Counted from the stretch's first letter, positions 1-7,280 are shown. The stretch is DNA of 20,277 nt from Bacillota bacterium (GCA_023442635.1 JAEZYR010000011.1:1-20277); one strand, 5' to 3'. The notes: generated from the sequence alone by a model not told the origin. Made by a program: numbers and translations.

Positions 1-15
1 GTCCTAGATCGAGAG

Positions 16-555
16 TTGAACGCGTCAACACTGGATCCAGTCATTTCACTCTGGGGACAAGCCCTGGCTGCTTTTATTTCGAGTTGGGGCTTTTCACTCT
101 TCTATCTTTGCCCCAAAAGGCAATTGATCGTTTGTGGCATTCAGGGAGTGCTTTGTTGGATTCCGTTGATGCTCTTGCGCCAAAGTGGCCTCTCGCCATT
201 TTTAGCCTGTCTGTTAGCCGTTATTCTCATTACCCTAACGGCTCGCTTTTTAGCACGTTGGCGTCGCTGCCCTATCTCTATTTTCCTGATAGCAGCCATT
301 TGGCCTGTCGTTCCAGGGGCGGGTTTGTATTACACGGTCTTCTCTGTTCTCTCGGAACACTGGACTTGGGCCATTCAAATGGGCTATAGCACCCTGCGTA
401 CAGCCTTTGCTATTGCGCTGGGCATCATGTTGGTCACGGCGATTCCCGATCACTTGGGGCGTCGCCTACAAGGTAGGAGACAGGGGTCTAGAGCTCGTTT
501 GTCAGAGCAATTCCCACCCCAAGTATCTTGCCCCGATACGAAGAAAAGTCATTAG
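16..555 (+). CDS. ThrE_2/YjjB-type threonine/serine exporter small subunit
   Basis: This is a hydrophobic protein of about 179 residues with roughly five membrane segments (about 14-32, 38-54, 58-78, 86-108, 122-143) and a basic, polar C-terminal tail. The strongest family mark is P97-VVPG-101 followed by a short polar turn and a Tyr-rich helix, typical of the ThrE_2 (DUF3815, YjjB-like) domain. In split systems this half pairs with a DUF1212/YjjP-type subunit to export small amino acids or dicarboxylates such as threonine, serine or succinate. The partner would normally lie just upstream, outside the window. The start is uncertain. The TTG at 16 has no well-spaced ribosome binding site, and the frame is open to the window edge, so the gene may begin earlier. 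The next gene's start lies 57 bases downstream, so co-transcription is plausible. The family call is fairly sure; the substrate is not. Confidence 0.75.
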   Translation: MNASTLDPVISLWGQALAAFISSWGFSLFYLCPKRQLIVCGIQGVLCWIPLMLLRQSGLSPFLACLLAVILITLTARFLARWRRCPISIFLIAAIWPVVPGAGLYYTVFSVLSEHWTWAIQMGYSTLRTAFAIALGIMLVTAIPDHLGRRLQGRRQGSRARLSEQFPPQVSCPDTKKSH

Positions 556-597
556 AAAAATCTAACGCTCTGCTAGGCAGGTGTTTGAGCATGTATG

Positions 598-603
598 AGG
601 AGG
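598..603 (+). promoter_or_regulatory. Ribosome binding site fixing the start of the TrxR-like gene
   Basis: A perfect AGGAGG lies 9 bases before the ATG at 613. The in-frame ATG at 595 sits directly against this site and has no good site of its own, so 613 is the better start. The protein then begins MSRQLKK just before its first FAD-binding strand, as usual in the family. Confidence 0.8.
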
Positions 604-612
604 CTATTCAAT

Positions 613-1590
613 ATGTCCAGGCAACTCAAAAAGGCTGAAGTTTTAATTGTTGGTGCAGGCCCTGCAGGAGTATCGGCAGCGCTCTATGCAGCAGTGCGAG
701 GCAAAAAAGTTTTGTTGGTCGAAAAAAAGGCCGTCGGTGGCTTGGTGCGTGATATCAGCTTGGTCAGTCATTTTTTGCATACGGATTGTGGTGAAGATGG
801 TTTGACTTTTGCCCGAAGGATGGAGGCTCAGTTAGAAGCCGCTGGTATAGCCTGGGTACAGGACGAAATTCAGTCTTTAGAGCTAGATGGTTCACTGAAA
901 AGGCTGAGCGGTCGTCATTACGATTACGAAAGTCCAAAAGTGATTTTGGCCATGGGCTCAAGGCCGAAGCCCTTACCTTTGAATTTGGACGAAAAGACTC
1001 GAAACGTCGTGCACCATGCCATACGAGGGCAGGAAGCTGATTTTGACAAGGCCACAGCTTTTGTCGTAGGTGGTTCAGACGGTGCGGCCAAGGAAGCCAT
1101 TCAAATAGCGCGTTTAGCGGAACATGTTCACCTCATACAGGATCAGCCGCAACTGTTATGTGTGGCTGAATTTCGAGAACAATTGAAGAAACTCGAAGAA
1201 GAGGGGCGACTCACGATCCATCTACAAGCACAAGTTGAAGCTCTAGAGCTGGATCCCAAGGGGAGTCTCAAACAGATCAGCTGGCGGTCGAAGACCTCAA
1301 CAGGTGAGGAAGTATTTTCCTATAGGGCTCATGAACAAGAAAAGTTGGCGCTTGCCGTCTTTATAGGGCAAATTCCTAATAGTGAAATGCTCGCGGCTTG
1401 CTTGGAATTGGATAATGGATATGTTCTTACCCAAGCAGACCTCACAACAAGATGGCCAGGTGTTTATGTAGCAGGTGATTTGCGCAAAAAAATATCCGCC
1501 AAATTGCTACAGCTGTCTCAGATGGTTGCCAAGCCGCTATTTTGGCCTGTAAGGCCTAGCTTACAAATGTTGTTTGAGATCACAGAATAA
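613..1590 (+). CDS. Thioredoxin-reductase-like FAD oxidoreductase without CxxC; frameshifted near the C-terminus
   Basis: This is a two-domain pyridine-nucleotide/FAD oxidoreductase of the thioredoxin reductase superfamily. From ATG 613, the FAD motif GAGPAG is at residues 14-19, GGL at 42-44, the second Rossmann motif VVGGSDGAAKEA at 151-162, and the FAD-closing GVYVAGD at 283-289. Two family hallmarks are missing. The redox CxxC expected near 134-139 reads HHAIRG, and the HRRxxxR NADPH-phosphate motif reads IQDQPQL. After R291 the frame runs through seven A's (1486-1492) into an atypical tail ending at 1590. Restoring one A gives RKKN-IRQIATAVSDGCQAAIL and a TAG at 1557-1559, that is, the canonical C-terminus and a normal length of 315 residues. 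The gene is therefore a recent frameshift, a sequencing error, or a slippage site. It precedes a flavodiiron gene by 84-115 bases, so a role as its NAD(P)H-linked electron donor is possible. That role is inference. Confidence 0.8.
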   Translation: MSRQLKKAEVLIVGAGPAGVSAALYAAVRGKKVLLVEKKAVGGLVRDISLVSHFLHTDCGEDGLTFARRMEAQLEAAGIAWVQDEIQSLELDGSLKRLSGRHYDYESPKVILAMGSRPKPLPLNLDEKTRNVVHHAIRGQEADFDKATAFVVGGSDGAAKEAIQIARLAEHVHLIQDQPQLLCVAEFREQLKKLEEEGRLTIHLQAQVEALELDPKGSLKQISWRSKTSTGEEVFSYRAHEQEKLALAVFIGQIPNSEMLAACLELDNGYVLTQADLTTRWPGVYVAGDLRKKISAKLLQLSQMVAKPLFWPVRPSLQMLFEITE

Positions 1591-1602
1591 AGACGGCATT
1601 TA

Positions 1603-1631
1603 TTGCAGACTGAGGATAAATTGTTTAGGAT
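1603..1631 (+). promoter_or_regulatory. Weak candidate promoter for the flavodiiron gene
   Basis: TTGCAG (1603-1608) and TAGGAT (1626-1631) are separated by 17 bases. Each box matches consensus only partly, so the call is weak. It lies in the 3' part of the frameshifted flavoprotein unit and directly abuts the palindrome at 1631-1644. Confidence 0.3.
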
Positions 1632-1644
1632 TAGCAATTGCTAA
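1631..1644. promoter_or_regulatory. Perfect 14-bp palindrome, candidate operator
   Basis: TTAGCAATTGCTAA is a perfect inverted repeat with no spacer. It ends 30 bases before the flavodiiron start and sits just downstream of a weak -10 candidate, a position suited to a repressor. It is not followed by a T run, so it is not a terminator. I do not recognise it as an FNR, PerR or CIRCE site. Confidence 0.5.
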
Positions 1645-1674
1645 AGAAAGAACTGTTTTGAGAGGTAGATACGC

Positions 1675-2886
1675 ATGCTGAACGTCCGGAAAATATGGGA
1701 TGACCTATACTGGCTCGCAGGCAATGATTTGCGAATTGCGCGTTTTGAAAATTACATTCCGCTCGATCGAGGGGTTTCCTATAACTCTTATCTGCTAGTC
1801 GATGAAGACAAAAGCATCCTCTTTGATACGGTCGACCGCTCAGTAGCAGACAACTGGCTGGAGAAGGTCGAGAAAATCCTAGGTGAGCGCTCACTTGACT
1901 ACCTCATTATCCAGCACATGGAGCCTGATCACTGCGCAGGCATTAACGAAGTGCTCGCTCGCTATCCCGAATGTCAAGTTATTGGCAATAAGCGGACGAT
2001 GCAGTTCCTAAAGCAAATTCGCGGTCGTGATTACAGTGACCGCGCCCAACTCATCAAAGATGGAGACGAGTTGAAGACTGCGCATCACCACTTTAAGTTT
2101 GTCTTTGCACCCATGGTGCACTGGCCTGAGGTCTTTGTGACCTACGATCTAAAGCAAGAGGCACTCTTTAGCGCTGACGCTTTTGGCTCATTCAAGGCTG
2201 TAGTCGGCAATATATATGCAGATGAAGTTGACTGGAAGCATGAATTCTTGGATGAGGCCAGACGCTACTACCTCAATATTGTCGGTAAGCAGGGAGCTGC
2301 CGTTATGCGCCTCTTCGCTAAATTAGATGGCCTTCCACTCAGTTATATTTTCCCCCTGCATGGTGTCATGTTCCGAGGCGAATCCATTCCCATGATCTTG
2401 GGCTACTACACAAAGTGGGCCAGCTATGAGCCTGAGGAAAAGGGCGTTGTCTTTGCGATTTCAACGATGTATGGCAACATGCAGCAGGCCGCAGAAGCGC
2501 TGGCTCTAAAATTGGGTGAGCGTGGCGTCAAGAAGATTATTTTCCACGATGTTTCCCAAAGCGGATGTTCACATGTCTTAGCGGATTGTTATAGATATTC
2601 TCATGTGGTTTTCTGCAGTGTGACCTACAATGCTGACCTCTACTTCAACATGCATAGCCTGCTTCATGAGCTACAGGTCATGAATTTCCAAAAGAGACGT
2701 TATGCACTCATGGTTAGCCAGACCTGGGCAGGCATGGCTGAGCAGGTGAGCCAAGAGATGATACAGGCTTGCCCTGAATTGACCCAAGTAGGTGAAACCA
2801 TCAAGATTTTGACCCAGCTGACAGATGAGCAAGAGGAGGCTATTGACCGCCTGGCCGACCAAATTGCTGCAGAAATCTTAGCTTAA
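1675..2886 (+). CDS. Flavodiiron protein (class A, FprA type)
   Basis: The 403-residue protein has the class A flavodiiron layout: a metallo-beta-lactamase-like domain (about 1-250), then a flavodoxin domain (about 257-400). All expected diiron ligands are visible: H81-x-E83-x-D85-H86, H149, D168 and H229. The FMN phosphate-binding loop is STMYGNMQ at about 263-270. These soluble enzymes reduce O2 to water and/or NO to N2O in anaerobes, taking electrons from rubredoxin or a reductase. The sequence does not show which substrate is preferred. The ATG at 1675 follows AGAGGT at a spacing of 8. No rubredoxin gene or domain is present in the window. The upstream TrxR-like flavoprotein is the nearest candidate redox partner. 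A 14-bp palindrome lies in the upstream gap, and a strong bidirectional terminator follows the gene. Confidence 0.95.
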   Translation: MLNVRKIWDDLYWLAGNDLRIARFENYIPLDRGVSYNSYLLVDEDKSILFDTVDRSVADNWLEKVEKILGERSLDYLIIQHMEPDHCAGINEVLARYPECQVIGNKRTMQFLKQIRGRDYSDRAQLIKDGDELKTAHHHFKFVFAPMVHWPEVFVTYDLKQEALFSADAFGSFKAVVGNIYADEVDWKHEFLDEARRYYLNIVGKQGAAVMRLFAKLDGLPLSYIFPLHGVMFRGESIPMILGYYTKWASYEPEEKGVVFAISTMYGNMQQAAEALALKLGERGVKKIIFHDVSQSGCSHVLADCYRYSHVVFCSVTYNADLYFNMHSLLHELQVMNFQKRRYALMVSQTWAGMAEQVSQEMIQACPELTQVGETIKILTQLTDEQEEAIDRLADQIAAEILA

Positions 2887-2913
2887 AGCAGACGGGCTAG
2901 TCTTTTATAGCTC

Positions 2914-2942
2914 AAAAGCCAGCCTAAGGAAGGCTGGCTTTT
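2914..2942. terminator. Bidirectional intrinsic terminator
   Basis: A 12-bp perfect stem (2914-2925 with 2931-2942) encloses the 5-base loop AAGGA. The ends are AAAA and TTTT, so the hairpin has a T tract on either strand. It separates the flavodiiron gene (+) from the convergent DUF438/PAS gene (-) and can serve both. Confidence 0.9.
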
Positions 2943-2965
2943 CTATTGCTTGCTGAGATTGCCCC

Positions 2966-4285
2966 TTAAGCTTGATCGCCTGATTTTTTGATGCCAGCTT
3001 CGATATGGCCGCAGCGCTGAACCGTTTCAAGAACACCTAGATATTGGCCTTCTTTGCTGCGCAAAGCGCGGTAGCGAACCTGGATCCATTCTCCATCTCG
3101 GCGGAGATGACGGTCGAAGTAATCGTGACTGCCATCTTGGAACTGTTCGATCATGACGGCCACCATGGGACGAATCTGCATGGGATGACAGAGGTGGACG
3201 GGGCGCTCCAAAGCGGCTGGACTTCTGGGGAAAATAGCTTCACCCAACAACTCATCGTGAGCAAAAAAGACAAATTGATCTTTTTCGTCCACAACTGTGA
3301 GTTCCATCGAAAGCTGGCTGAGCACAGCTTCAAGGAGCTCAGGACTTAGCTGCCCATGAGCTTGCGAGTTGAAGCTTAGTGTCGTGTTGGCAGAACCTGA
3401 CTTTTGCGTCTGCTCTTTTTCTGTATGAAAGACTGGCCTAGGAAAGTCGTTAAGACTAGGCGTCACCCAAGCAAAAGCATGATCACTTTGGTGTTGAGCC
3501 ATGACTTCCCAAGCATTTGAGGATAGAACCAAGTAGCTCAAGGGAAAGAGAACCTGTCGTTCTCGTTGATTGAGCTGGGAGGCCTTGGATATGAGATTTT
3601 GGCGCTTGCTATCGAAGTCTTGCAGCAAGGCGTTAAGCTGTACTTCATCTGAGTTATAAGCTTCGCGGATCTGCTCAAGGGTTTTAACGCAGGCTTTGCA
3701 AGCTGTTTTAACTTGGTCGTCATAGCGCCAAAGAACGCTCATGGGACGCTCATAGCCAGCTCGCTCAAGATAGGGATAAAGCTCGAGCTGCTTGCGCGAG
3801 AGGTGCTTTTGCCAGGTGCTTAGATCGTCGATCAGCAGGGCGTTTTCTAAAAGGCTCTCAATTGAACAGGGGCAAGAGGCTAAACAGGAGAGCCGCCACT
3901 CCCATTCGTTTAGCTCCTCGTAGTAACTGAGGAGCGGATGCCACGGAGGGAGCGAGCCAGGCCAGGTAGCGAGATGGCTACCCCATAGGCTGAGAACAAA
4001 TTGTTTTTTAAGAAAAAGCTCTACTTGCTCAGGTGGCATGTTCACTTTTCCCGTTGCGATGGAGGCAGCTTGGGCATCAGCCAGCCTGTCGGGAGGAGCC
4101 TCCCAGGTGAAGGCAAGGTCTGAGTCCTGGGCAAAGCGTTTTTCGATGGCTGCGATATCCGTTAAAGTCAAGGGAGCTGTAGATGTTTTTAGGCGCTTTT
4201 TGGCTTCCTCAAAATCAATCTCTTCTCGCAAAAAAGCCGTGCGAATCTGAAGTAGAGCTTGTATTTTCGCAAAATCTAGAGCCAT
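2966..4285 (-). CDS. DUF438 / hemerythrin-like / PAS domain protein
   Basis: The 439-residue protein has an N-terminal helical DUF438-like region (about 1-70), a central hemerythrin-like four-helix region (about 90-270) and a C-terminal PAS domain (about 320-425). The PAS part is the clearest: VVDEKDQFVFF near 331, IFPRS near 351, LCHP near 365, and GEWIQVRYRALRSKEGQYLG near 398. The central part keeps landmarks such as RKQLELYPYLERAG (164-177) and ERQVLFP (242-248). Several positions that usually hold His or Glu ligands look replaced, so iron binding is doubtful. Relatives are soluble sensors, some binding heme through the PAS domain; function here is not shown. The ATG has a GGAG 10 bases upstream. 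The gene is convergent with the flavodiiron gene and shares its terminator, which fits an oxygen/NO theme. The NCS2 gene's terminator lies just upstream, so it probably has its own promoter in 4286-4360. Confidence 0.85.
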   Translation of the reverse strand: MALDFAKIQALLQIRTAFLREEIDFEEAKKRLKTSTAPLTLTDIAAIEKRFAQDSDLAFTWEAPPDRLADAQAASIATGKVNMPPEQVELFLKKQFVLSLWGSHLATWPGSLPPWHPLLSYYEELNEWEWRLSCLASCPCSIESLLENALLIDDLSTWQKHLSRKQLELYPYLERAGYERPMSVLWRYDDQVKTACKACVKTLEQIREAYNSDEVQLNALLQDFDSKRQNLISKASQLNQRERQVLFPLSYLVLSSNAWEVMAQHQSDHAFAWVTPSLNDFPRPVFHTEKEQTQKSGSANTTLSFNSQAHGQLSPELLEAVLSQLSMELTVVDEKDQFVFFAHDELLGEAIFPRSPAALERPVHLCHPMQIRPMVAVMIEQFQDGSHDYFDRHLRRDGEWIQVRYRALRSKEGQYLGVLETVQRCGHIEAGIKKSGDQA

Positions 4286-4360
4286 ATTGGATCTGCTCCT
4301 ATCTGTGAGATGATCTCTATCCTAGCAGAGTCAAGCAAAGCATAGGGTGAGACATATACC

Positions 4361-4392
4361 AAAAGGGCTGGGGGACGAAAATCCACCAGCCC
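4361..4392 (-). terminator. Intrinsic terminator of the NCS2 permease gene
   Basis: Read on the - strand, GGGCTGG (4392-4386) pairs with CCAGCCC (4371-4365). Some further pairing extends into the loop, and TTTT (4364-4361) follows. It lies 27 bases after the permease stop codon. Confidence 0.85.
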
Positions 4393-4418
4393 GTAAAGCC
4401 TTGAAGTTGAAACTTCGC

Positions 4419-5786
4419 TTAGAGCAAGAAATACTTGAGCAAGAAGAGACCTGCCAGAACGTACATCAGAATAGAAATGCGCTTGGTCTTGAAGCGACCT
4501 GTAAAGAGATTGAGCAAAACATAAGAAATAACGCCAAAGGCAATGCCTTCTGCGATGCTGTAGAAGAAAGGCATACCGAGTGCACAGAGGTAGGCTGGTA
4601 GGCCTTCTGTCATGTCATCAAACTTGATCTTGAGCAGTTGCCCGAACATAAGGAAACCGATGTACACAAGAGCAGCGCCTGTAGCAAAGGCTGGGATGGC
4701 GATGAAAATAGGCGAGCAGATGATGGCAAGCAAGAAAAGCGCACCCGTCGTCAGAGCCGTCAGACCAGTGCGGCCACCAACAGCGACGCCAGCTGAGCTT
4801 TCGACAAAGGTTGTGACCGTTGAAGTGCCGAGGACAGCACCCGTTGAGGTACCAATAGCATCAGCAAGCAGGGCGCCTTTGATGCGAGGGAGTTGCCCCT
4901 TTTCGTCGAGCATATCAGCACGGGAGGCGACGCCAATGAGGGTGCCCAGTGTATCGAAGAGATCAACAAACAGGAAAGCAAAGAGCACGGTCGCAAAGCC
5001 CAAAATGCTCTGGAAATTCATAGCTGAAAAGTTGAAGGCTTGTCCGACGATTGAAGAAAATTCACCGAAAGCAGGCCAAGCAAAATTGGGGTAGAGCGAA
5101 AAGTAACCAGCTTCAGGATTGGGGACATAAAGGCCAACAAGCTGGCAGAGCATGCCGACAATCCAAGTGGCGAGAATCCCAAAAAGTACAGCACCACGAA
5201 CCTTATAGTGGGCAAGAATGGCGATCAAGAGGACGCCTAAGAGGCACAAGATAGCTGTCAAGCCAGAATCGCGCATATGCTCGCGGAAGCTGTTCAAGCC
5301 GATAAAGGTGCTCTGATTTGCGATGATGACGCCAGCACCCTTGAGGCCGATGAAGGCAATAAATAGACCAATACCCGCGCTAACCGCGAATTTAATGCTT
5401 TGGGGGATCGCGTTAAAAATAGCTTCGCGAACATGTGTCAAGGATAAGACGATGAAGATAAGACCCTCTACAAAAACAGCAAAGAGAGCGGTCTGCCAAG
5501 AATAGCCCATGGTCAAGACAACGGTATAGGCGAAGTAGGCGTTAAGACCCATGCCAGGAGCAAGTGCAAAAGGCAGGTTGGCGGCGAAGGCCATGATGAA
5601 GCAAGCGATCGCTGCAGAAATGGCCGTTGCAATGAGCACACCACCTGCTGGCATACCAGCAGCACCCAAAATCTGCGGATTGACGGCCAGAATGTAGGCC
5701 ATCGTCATGAAGGTGGTCAGACCCGCGACCATCTCGCGCTTGGGGTTGCTTCCGTGGGCACGGAGCTTGAACAGTCGTTCGAACAT
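4419..5786 (-). CDS. NCS2-family purine permease (AzgA/PbuG-like)
   Basis: The 455-residue integral membrane protein begins MFERLFKLRAHGSNPKREMVAG, typical of the AzgA/PbuG/PbuO branch of nucleobase-cation symporters. It shows the family landmarks AGLTTFMTMAYI, NPQIL, APGMGLNAYFAY, FVDLFDTLGTLIG, a Gly/Thr-rich GTSTGAVLGTSTVTTFVESS segment and a repeated hydrophobic pattern through the C-terminus. Such proteins import hypoxanthine, guanine or adenine with a cation; which base cannot be read here. I chose the ATG at 5786 because AGGAGG lies just upstream. The frame also extends back to 5861, but the added residues do not resemble the family. The gene has its own candidate promoter (5833-5861) and terminator. 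The leader is only about 40 bases, too short for a purine riboswitch. Confidence 0.95.
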   Translation of the reverse strand: MFERLFKLRAHGSNPKREMVAGLTTFMTMAYILAVNPQILGAAGMPAGGVLIATAISAAIACFIMAFAANLPFALAPGMGLNAYFAYTVVLTMGYSWQTALFAVFVEGLIFIVLSLTHVREAIFNAIPQSIKFAVSAGIGLFIAFIGLKGAGVIIANQSTFIGLNSFREHMRDSGLTAILCLLGVLLIAILAHYKVRGAVLFGILATWIVGMLCQLVGLYVPNPEAGYFSLYPNFAWPAFGEFSSIVGQAFNFSAMNFQSILGFATVLFAFLFVDLFDTLGTLIGVASRADMLDEKGQLPRIKGALLADAIGTSTGAVLGTSTVTTFVESSAGVAVGGRTGLTALTTGALFLLAIICSPIFIAIPAFATGAALVYIGFLMFGQLLKIKFDDMTEGLPAYLCALGMPFFYSIAEGIAFGVISYVLLNLFTGRFKTKRISILMYVLAGLFLLKYFLL

Positions 5787-5790
5787 ATTT

Positions 5791-5796
5791 CCTCCT
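5791..5796 (-). promoter_or_regulatory. Ribosome binding site fixing the NCS2 permease start
   Basis: AGGAGG on the - strand lies 4 bases before the ATG at 5786. It rules out the longer in-frame start at 5861. Confidence 0.8.
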
Positions 5797-5801
5797 TGTG
5801 T

Positions 5802-5821
5802 GGGTTCTTTACCCTGAACCC
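5802..5821 (-). promoter_or_regulatory. Small hairpin in the NCS2 permease leader
   Basis: GGGTTC and GAACCC (6-bp arms) enclose an 8-base loop, ending 5 bases before the ribosome binding site. It could modulate translation or mRNA stability. No known riboswitch is recognised. Confidence 0.4.
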
Positions 5822-5832
5822 GAACGCCCAAT

Positions 5833-5861
5833 AATTTAACATGACTTGCTTTTCTGCTCAA
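5833..5861 (-). promoter_or_regulatory. Candidate promoter of the NCS2 permease gene
   Basis: On the - strand, TTGAGC (5861-5856) and TAAATT (5838-5833) are 17 bases apart. It lies between the upstream gene's terminator and the permease start. Confidence 0.5.
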
Positions 5862-5873
5862 TCTTTAAACGAG

Positions 5874-5900
5874 GAAAAGCCCGCATTTATGCGGGCTTTT
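5874..5900 (-). terminator. Intrinsic terminator of the phosphofructokinase gene
   Basis: AAAAGCCCGC and GCGGGCTTTT form a 10-bp stem with the loop ATTTAT (read on the + strand). The T tract on the - strand fits termination of the gene ending at 5933. The symmetry would also allow + strand use. Confidence 0.9.
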
Positions 5901-5932
5901 CTCAATAAGATGCTCTGAGTTCTAGTCTAGTC

Positions 5933-7180
5933 TTAGTCTTTGCGACCAGGAATCTTCTTGAGGCGGCAGAAGCGGGGGAGACCATCTTCTTTGGGCTGGC
6001 CAGCATCCTCAGCAATCAGAGGCAGGGCGTAGTCAATGTAGGCCTGGTTCACACCGTTGCCAGCTTCGTTGATCCACTCGCGAGGAATCTTTCGCTCCGT
6101 GTTGGCGACCTCAGACAGGGGAATGAGGATATAGCGTACTTGATAAGGCTTGCTCGAGACACGATCCACGCCGACCATGAAGTCCGTCTTACCAGCTAGA
6201 GCCTGGCGGACAGCTTCGCGACCTGACTCACAGGCCTCTTCGACGTCACTCTTTGAGCCGCAGTGAGCAGCGCAACGTTGGAGCAAGCTGAACTCAATAC
6301 CGCGCACCTTGGTTTTCAGTTCGCGCTCGAGATATTGAGCCAATACAGCAGCGGCACCACCCATCTGCTTGTGGCCGAAAGCGTCAACTTTCACTTCGCC
6401 AACTAACTCGGGAATATACTTGCCGTCACGGGTTTTGACACCTTCTGAAACAGCGATGATGCACTTTTTCTCGCGATCAAAAATTTTCTTGACATCGGCA
6501 AGCATCTGCTCGAGATCGAAGTCGACTTCTGGCAGATAAATGAGGTCAGGGCCACAGCCTTTAGCTCCAGCTAGGGCGGTAGCCGCTGTCAGCCAGCCAG
6601 CGTTGCGTCCCATAACTTCGAGCACCGTGATCATACCCGTATCATAGACTCGAGCGTCTTTGTAGACTTCCATGGTTGCTGTTGCGATGTAGCGTGCTGC
6701 CGAAGAGAAGCCAGGGCAGTGATCCGTACCATAAAGATCGTTGTCAATGGTCTTGGGAACGCCCATGACGCGGCACTCGTAGCCTGATTTTTGCATGAAC
6801 TTGCTGATTTTGTTGCAAGTATCCATGCTGTCATTTCCGCCGTTGTAGAAGAAGTAACGAATGTCATATTTCTTGAAGACTTCGAGCAGGCGCTTGTAGT
6901 CTGTGTCGTCGTCCTCAACATTCGCTAGCTTGTAGCGGACGGAGCCGAGCTCCGAGGACGGCGTTGTCTTCATGTATTCAATTTCTTGAGGATCTTCTTG
7001 GCTTATGTCGTAGAAATCTTCTTCTAGGATGCCGCGAATGCCGTGAGCCGCACCGTAAATGGTTCCGATCACATCTTTGTGGGCGAGAGCCTCCAAAAAA
7101 ACACCTGCCGCGCTGGCATTGATGACAGCTGTAGGGCCGCCGGACTGACCAAAGATTGCATTACCTTTGAGTTCTGACAT
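5933..7180 (-). CDS. Pyrophosphate-type 6-phosphofructokinase
   Basis: The 415-residue enzyme phosphorylates fructose 6-phosphate to fructose 1,6-bisphosphate in glycolysis. Motifs in order are GQSGGP (11-16), GGNDS (114-118), PKTIDND (142-148) and MGRNAGWLTAA (190-200). ATP enzymes have Gly where D117 stands, and Asp there blocks ATP. K143 in PKTxDND is the other mark of PPi-dependent enzymes. I therefore predict use of pyrophosphate, which makes the step reversible. The residue before D117 is Asn rather than the more usual Asp (GGDDS), a variant whose effect I cannot state. The ATG at 7180 follows AGGAGG at 6 bases. The gene is divergent from hflK across a 165-bp gap and ends at a clear terminator, so it is probably monocistronic. 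Confidence 0.93.
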   Translation of the reverse strand: MSELKGNAIFGQSGGPTAVINASAAGVFLEALAHKDVIGTIYGAAHGIRGILEEDFYDISQEDPQEIEYMKTTPSSELGSVRYKLANVEDDDTDYKRLLEVFKKYDIRYFFYNGGNDSMDTCNKISKFMQKSGYECRVMGVPKTIDNDLYGTDHCPGFSSAARYIATATMEVYKDARVYDTGMITVLEVMGRNAGWLTAATALAGAKGCGPDLIYLPEVDFDLEQMLADVKKIFDREKKCIIAVSEGVKTRDGKYIPELVGEVKVDAFGHKQMGGAAAVLAQYLERELKTKVRGIEFSLLQRCAAHCGSKSDVEEACESGREAVRQALAGKTDFMVGVDRVSSKPYQVRYILIPLSEVANTERKIPREWINEAGNGVNQAYIDYALPLIAEDAGQPKEDGLPRFCRLKKIPGRKD

Positions 7181-7201
7181 CTTTTCCTCCTAAGTGTTCA
7201 A

Positions 7202-7280
7202 GCCATGTCGAGTTTACGTCATCATGGCAGGTTGGGGCTGTCTCATCAAACATGAGCAAGCCTTTCTAACTTTCTAAGTT
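7202..7280. promoter_or_regulatory. Divergent pfp/hflK intergenic region with three short inverted repeats
   Basis: Inside the 165-bp gap are GCCATG/CATGGC (7202-7207 and 7223-7228), CTCAT-CAAAC-ATGAG (7242-7256) and AACTT-TCT-AAGTT (7268-7280). The first two would lie in the phosphofructokinase leader and the third close upstream of the hflK promoter. Each is short and could be chance. I could not identify a convincing -35/-10 pair for the phosphofructokinase gene. Confidence 0.3.

Noticed and set aside
595..612. Longer start for the TrxR-like gene at ATG 595
   Set aside because: The AGGAGG at 598-603 would lie inside the coding region and the added residues (MRRLFN) are the ribosome-binding-site sequence translated.
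1631..1644. Palindrome read as a terminator
   Set aside because: No spacer for a loop and no T run follows; an operator is more likely.
4612..5094. 160-codon open frame on the + strand opposite the NCS2 permease
   Set aside because: Ser/Pro/Arg/Lys-rich composition typical of an antisense shadow, no ribosome binding site, and the - strand gene is unmistakable.
5787..5870. Purine riboswitch before the NCS2 permease
   Set aside because: The leader after the likely transcription start is about 40 bases, too short for the purine aptamer; only a small hairpin is visible.
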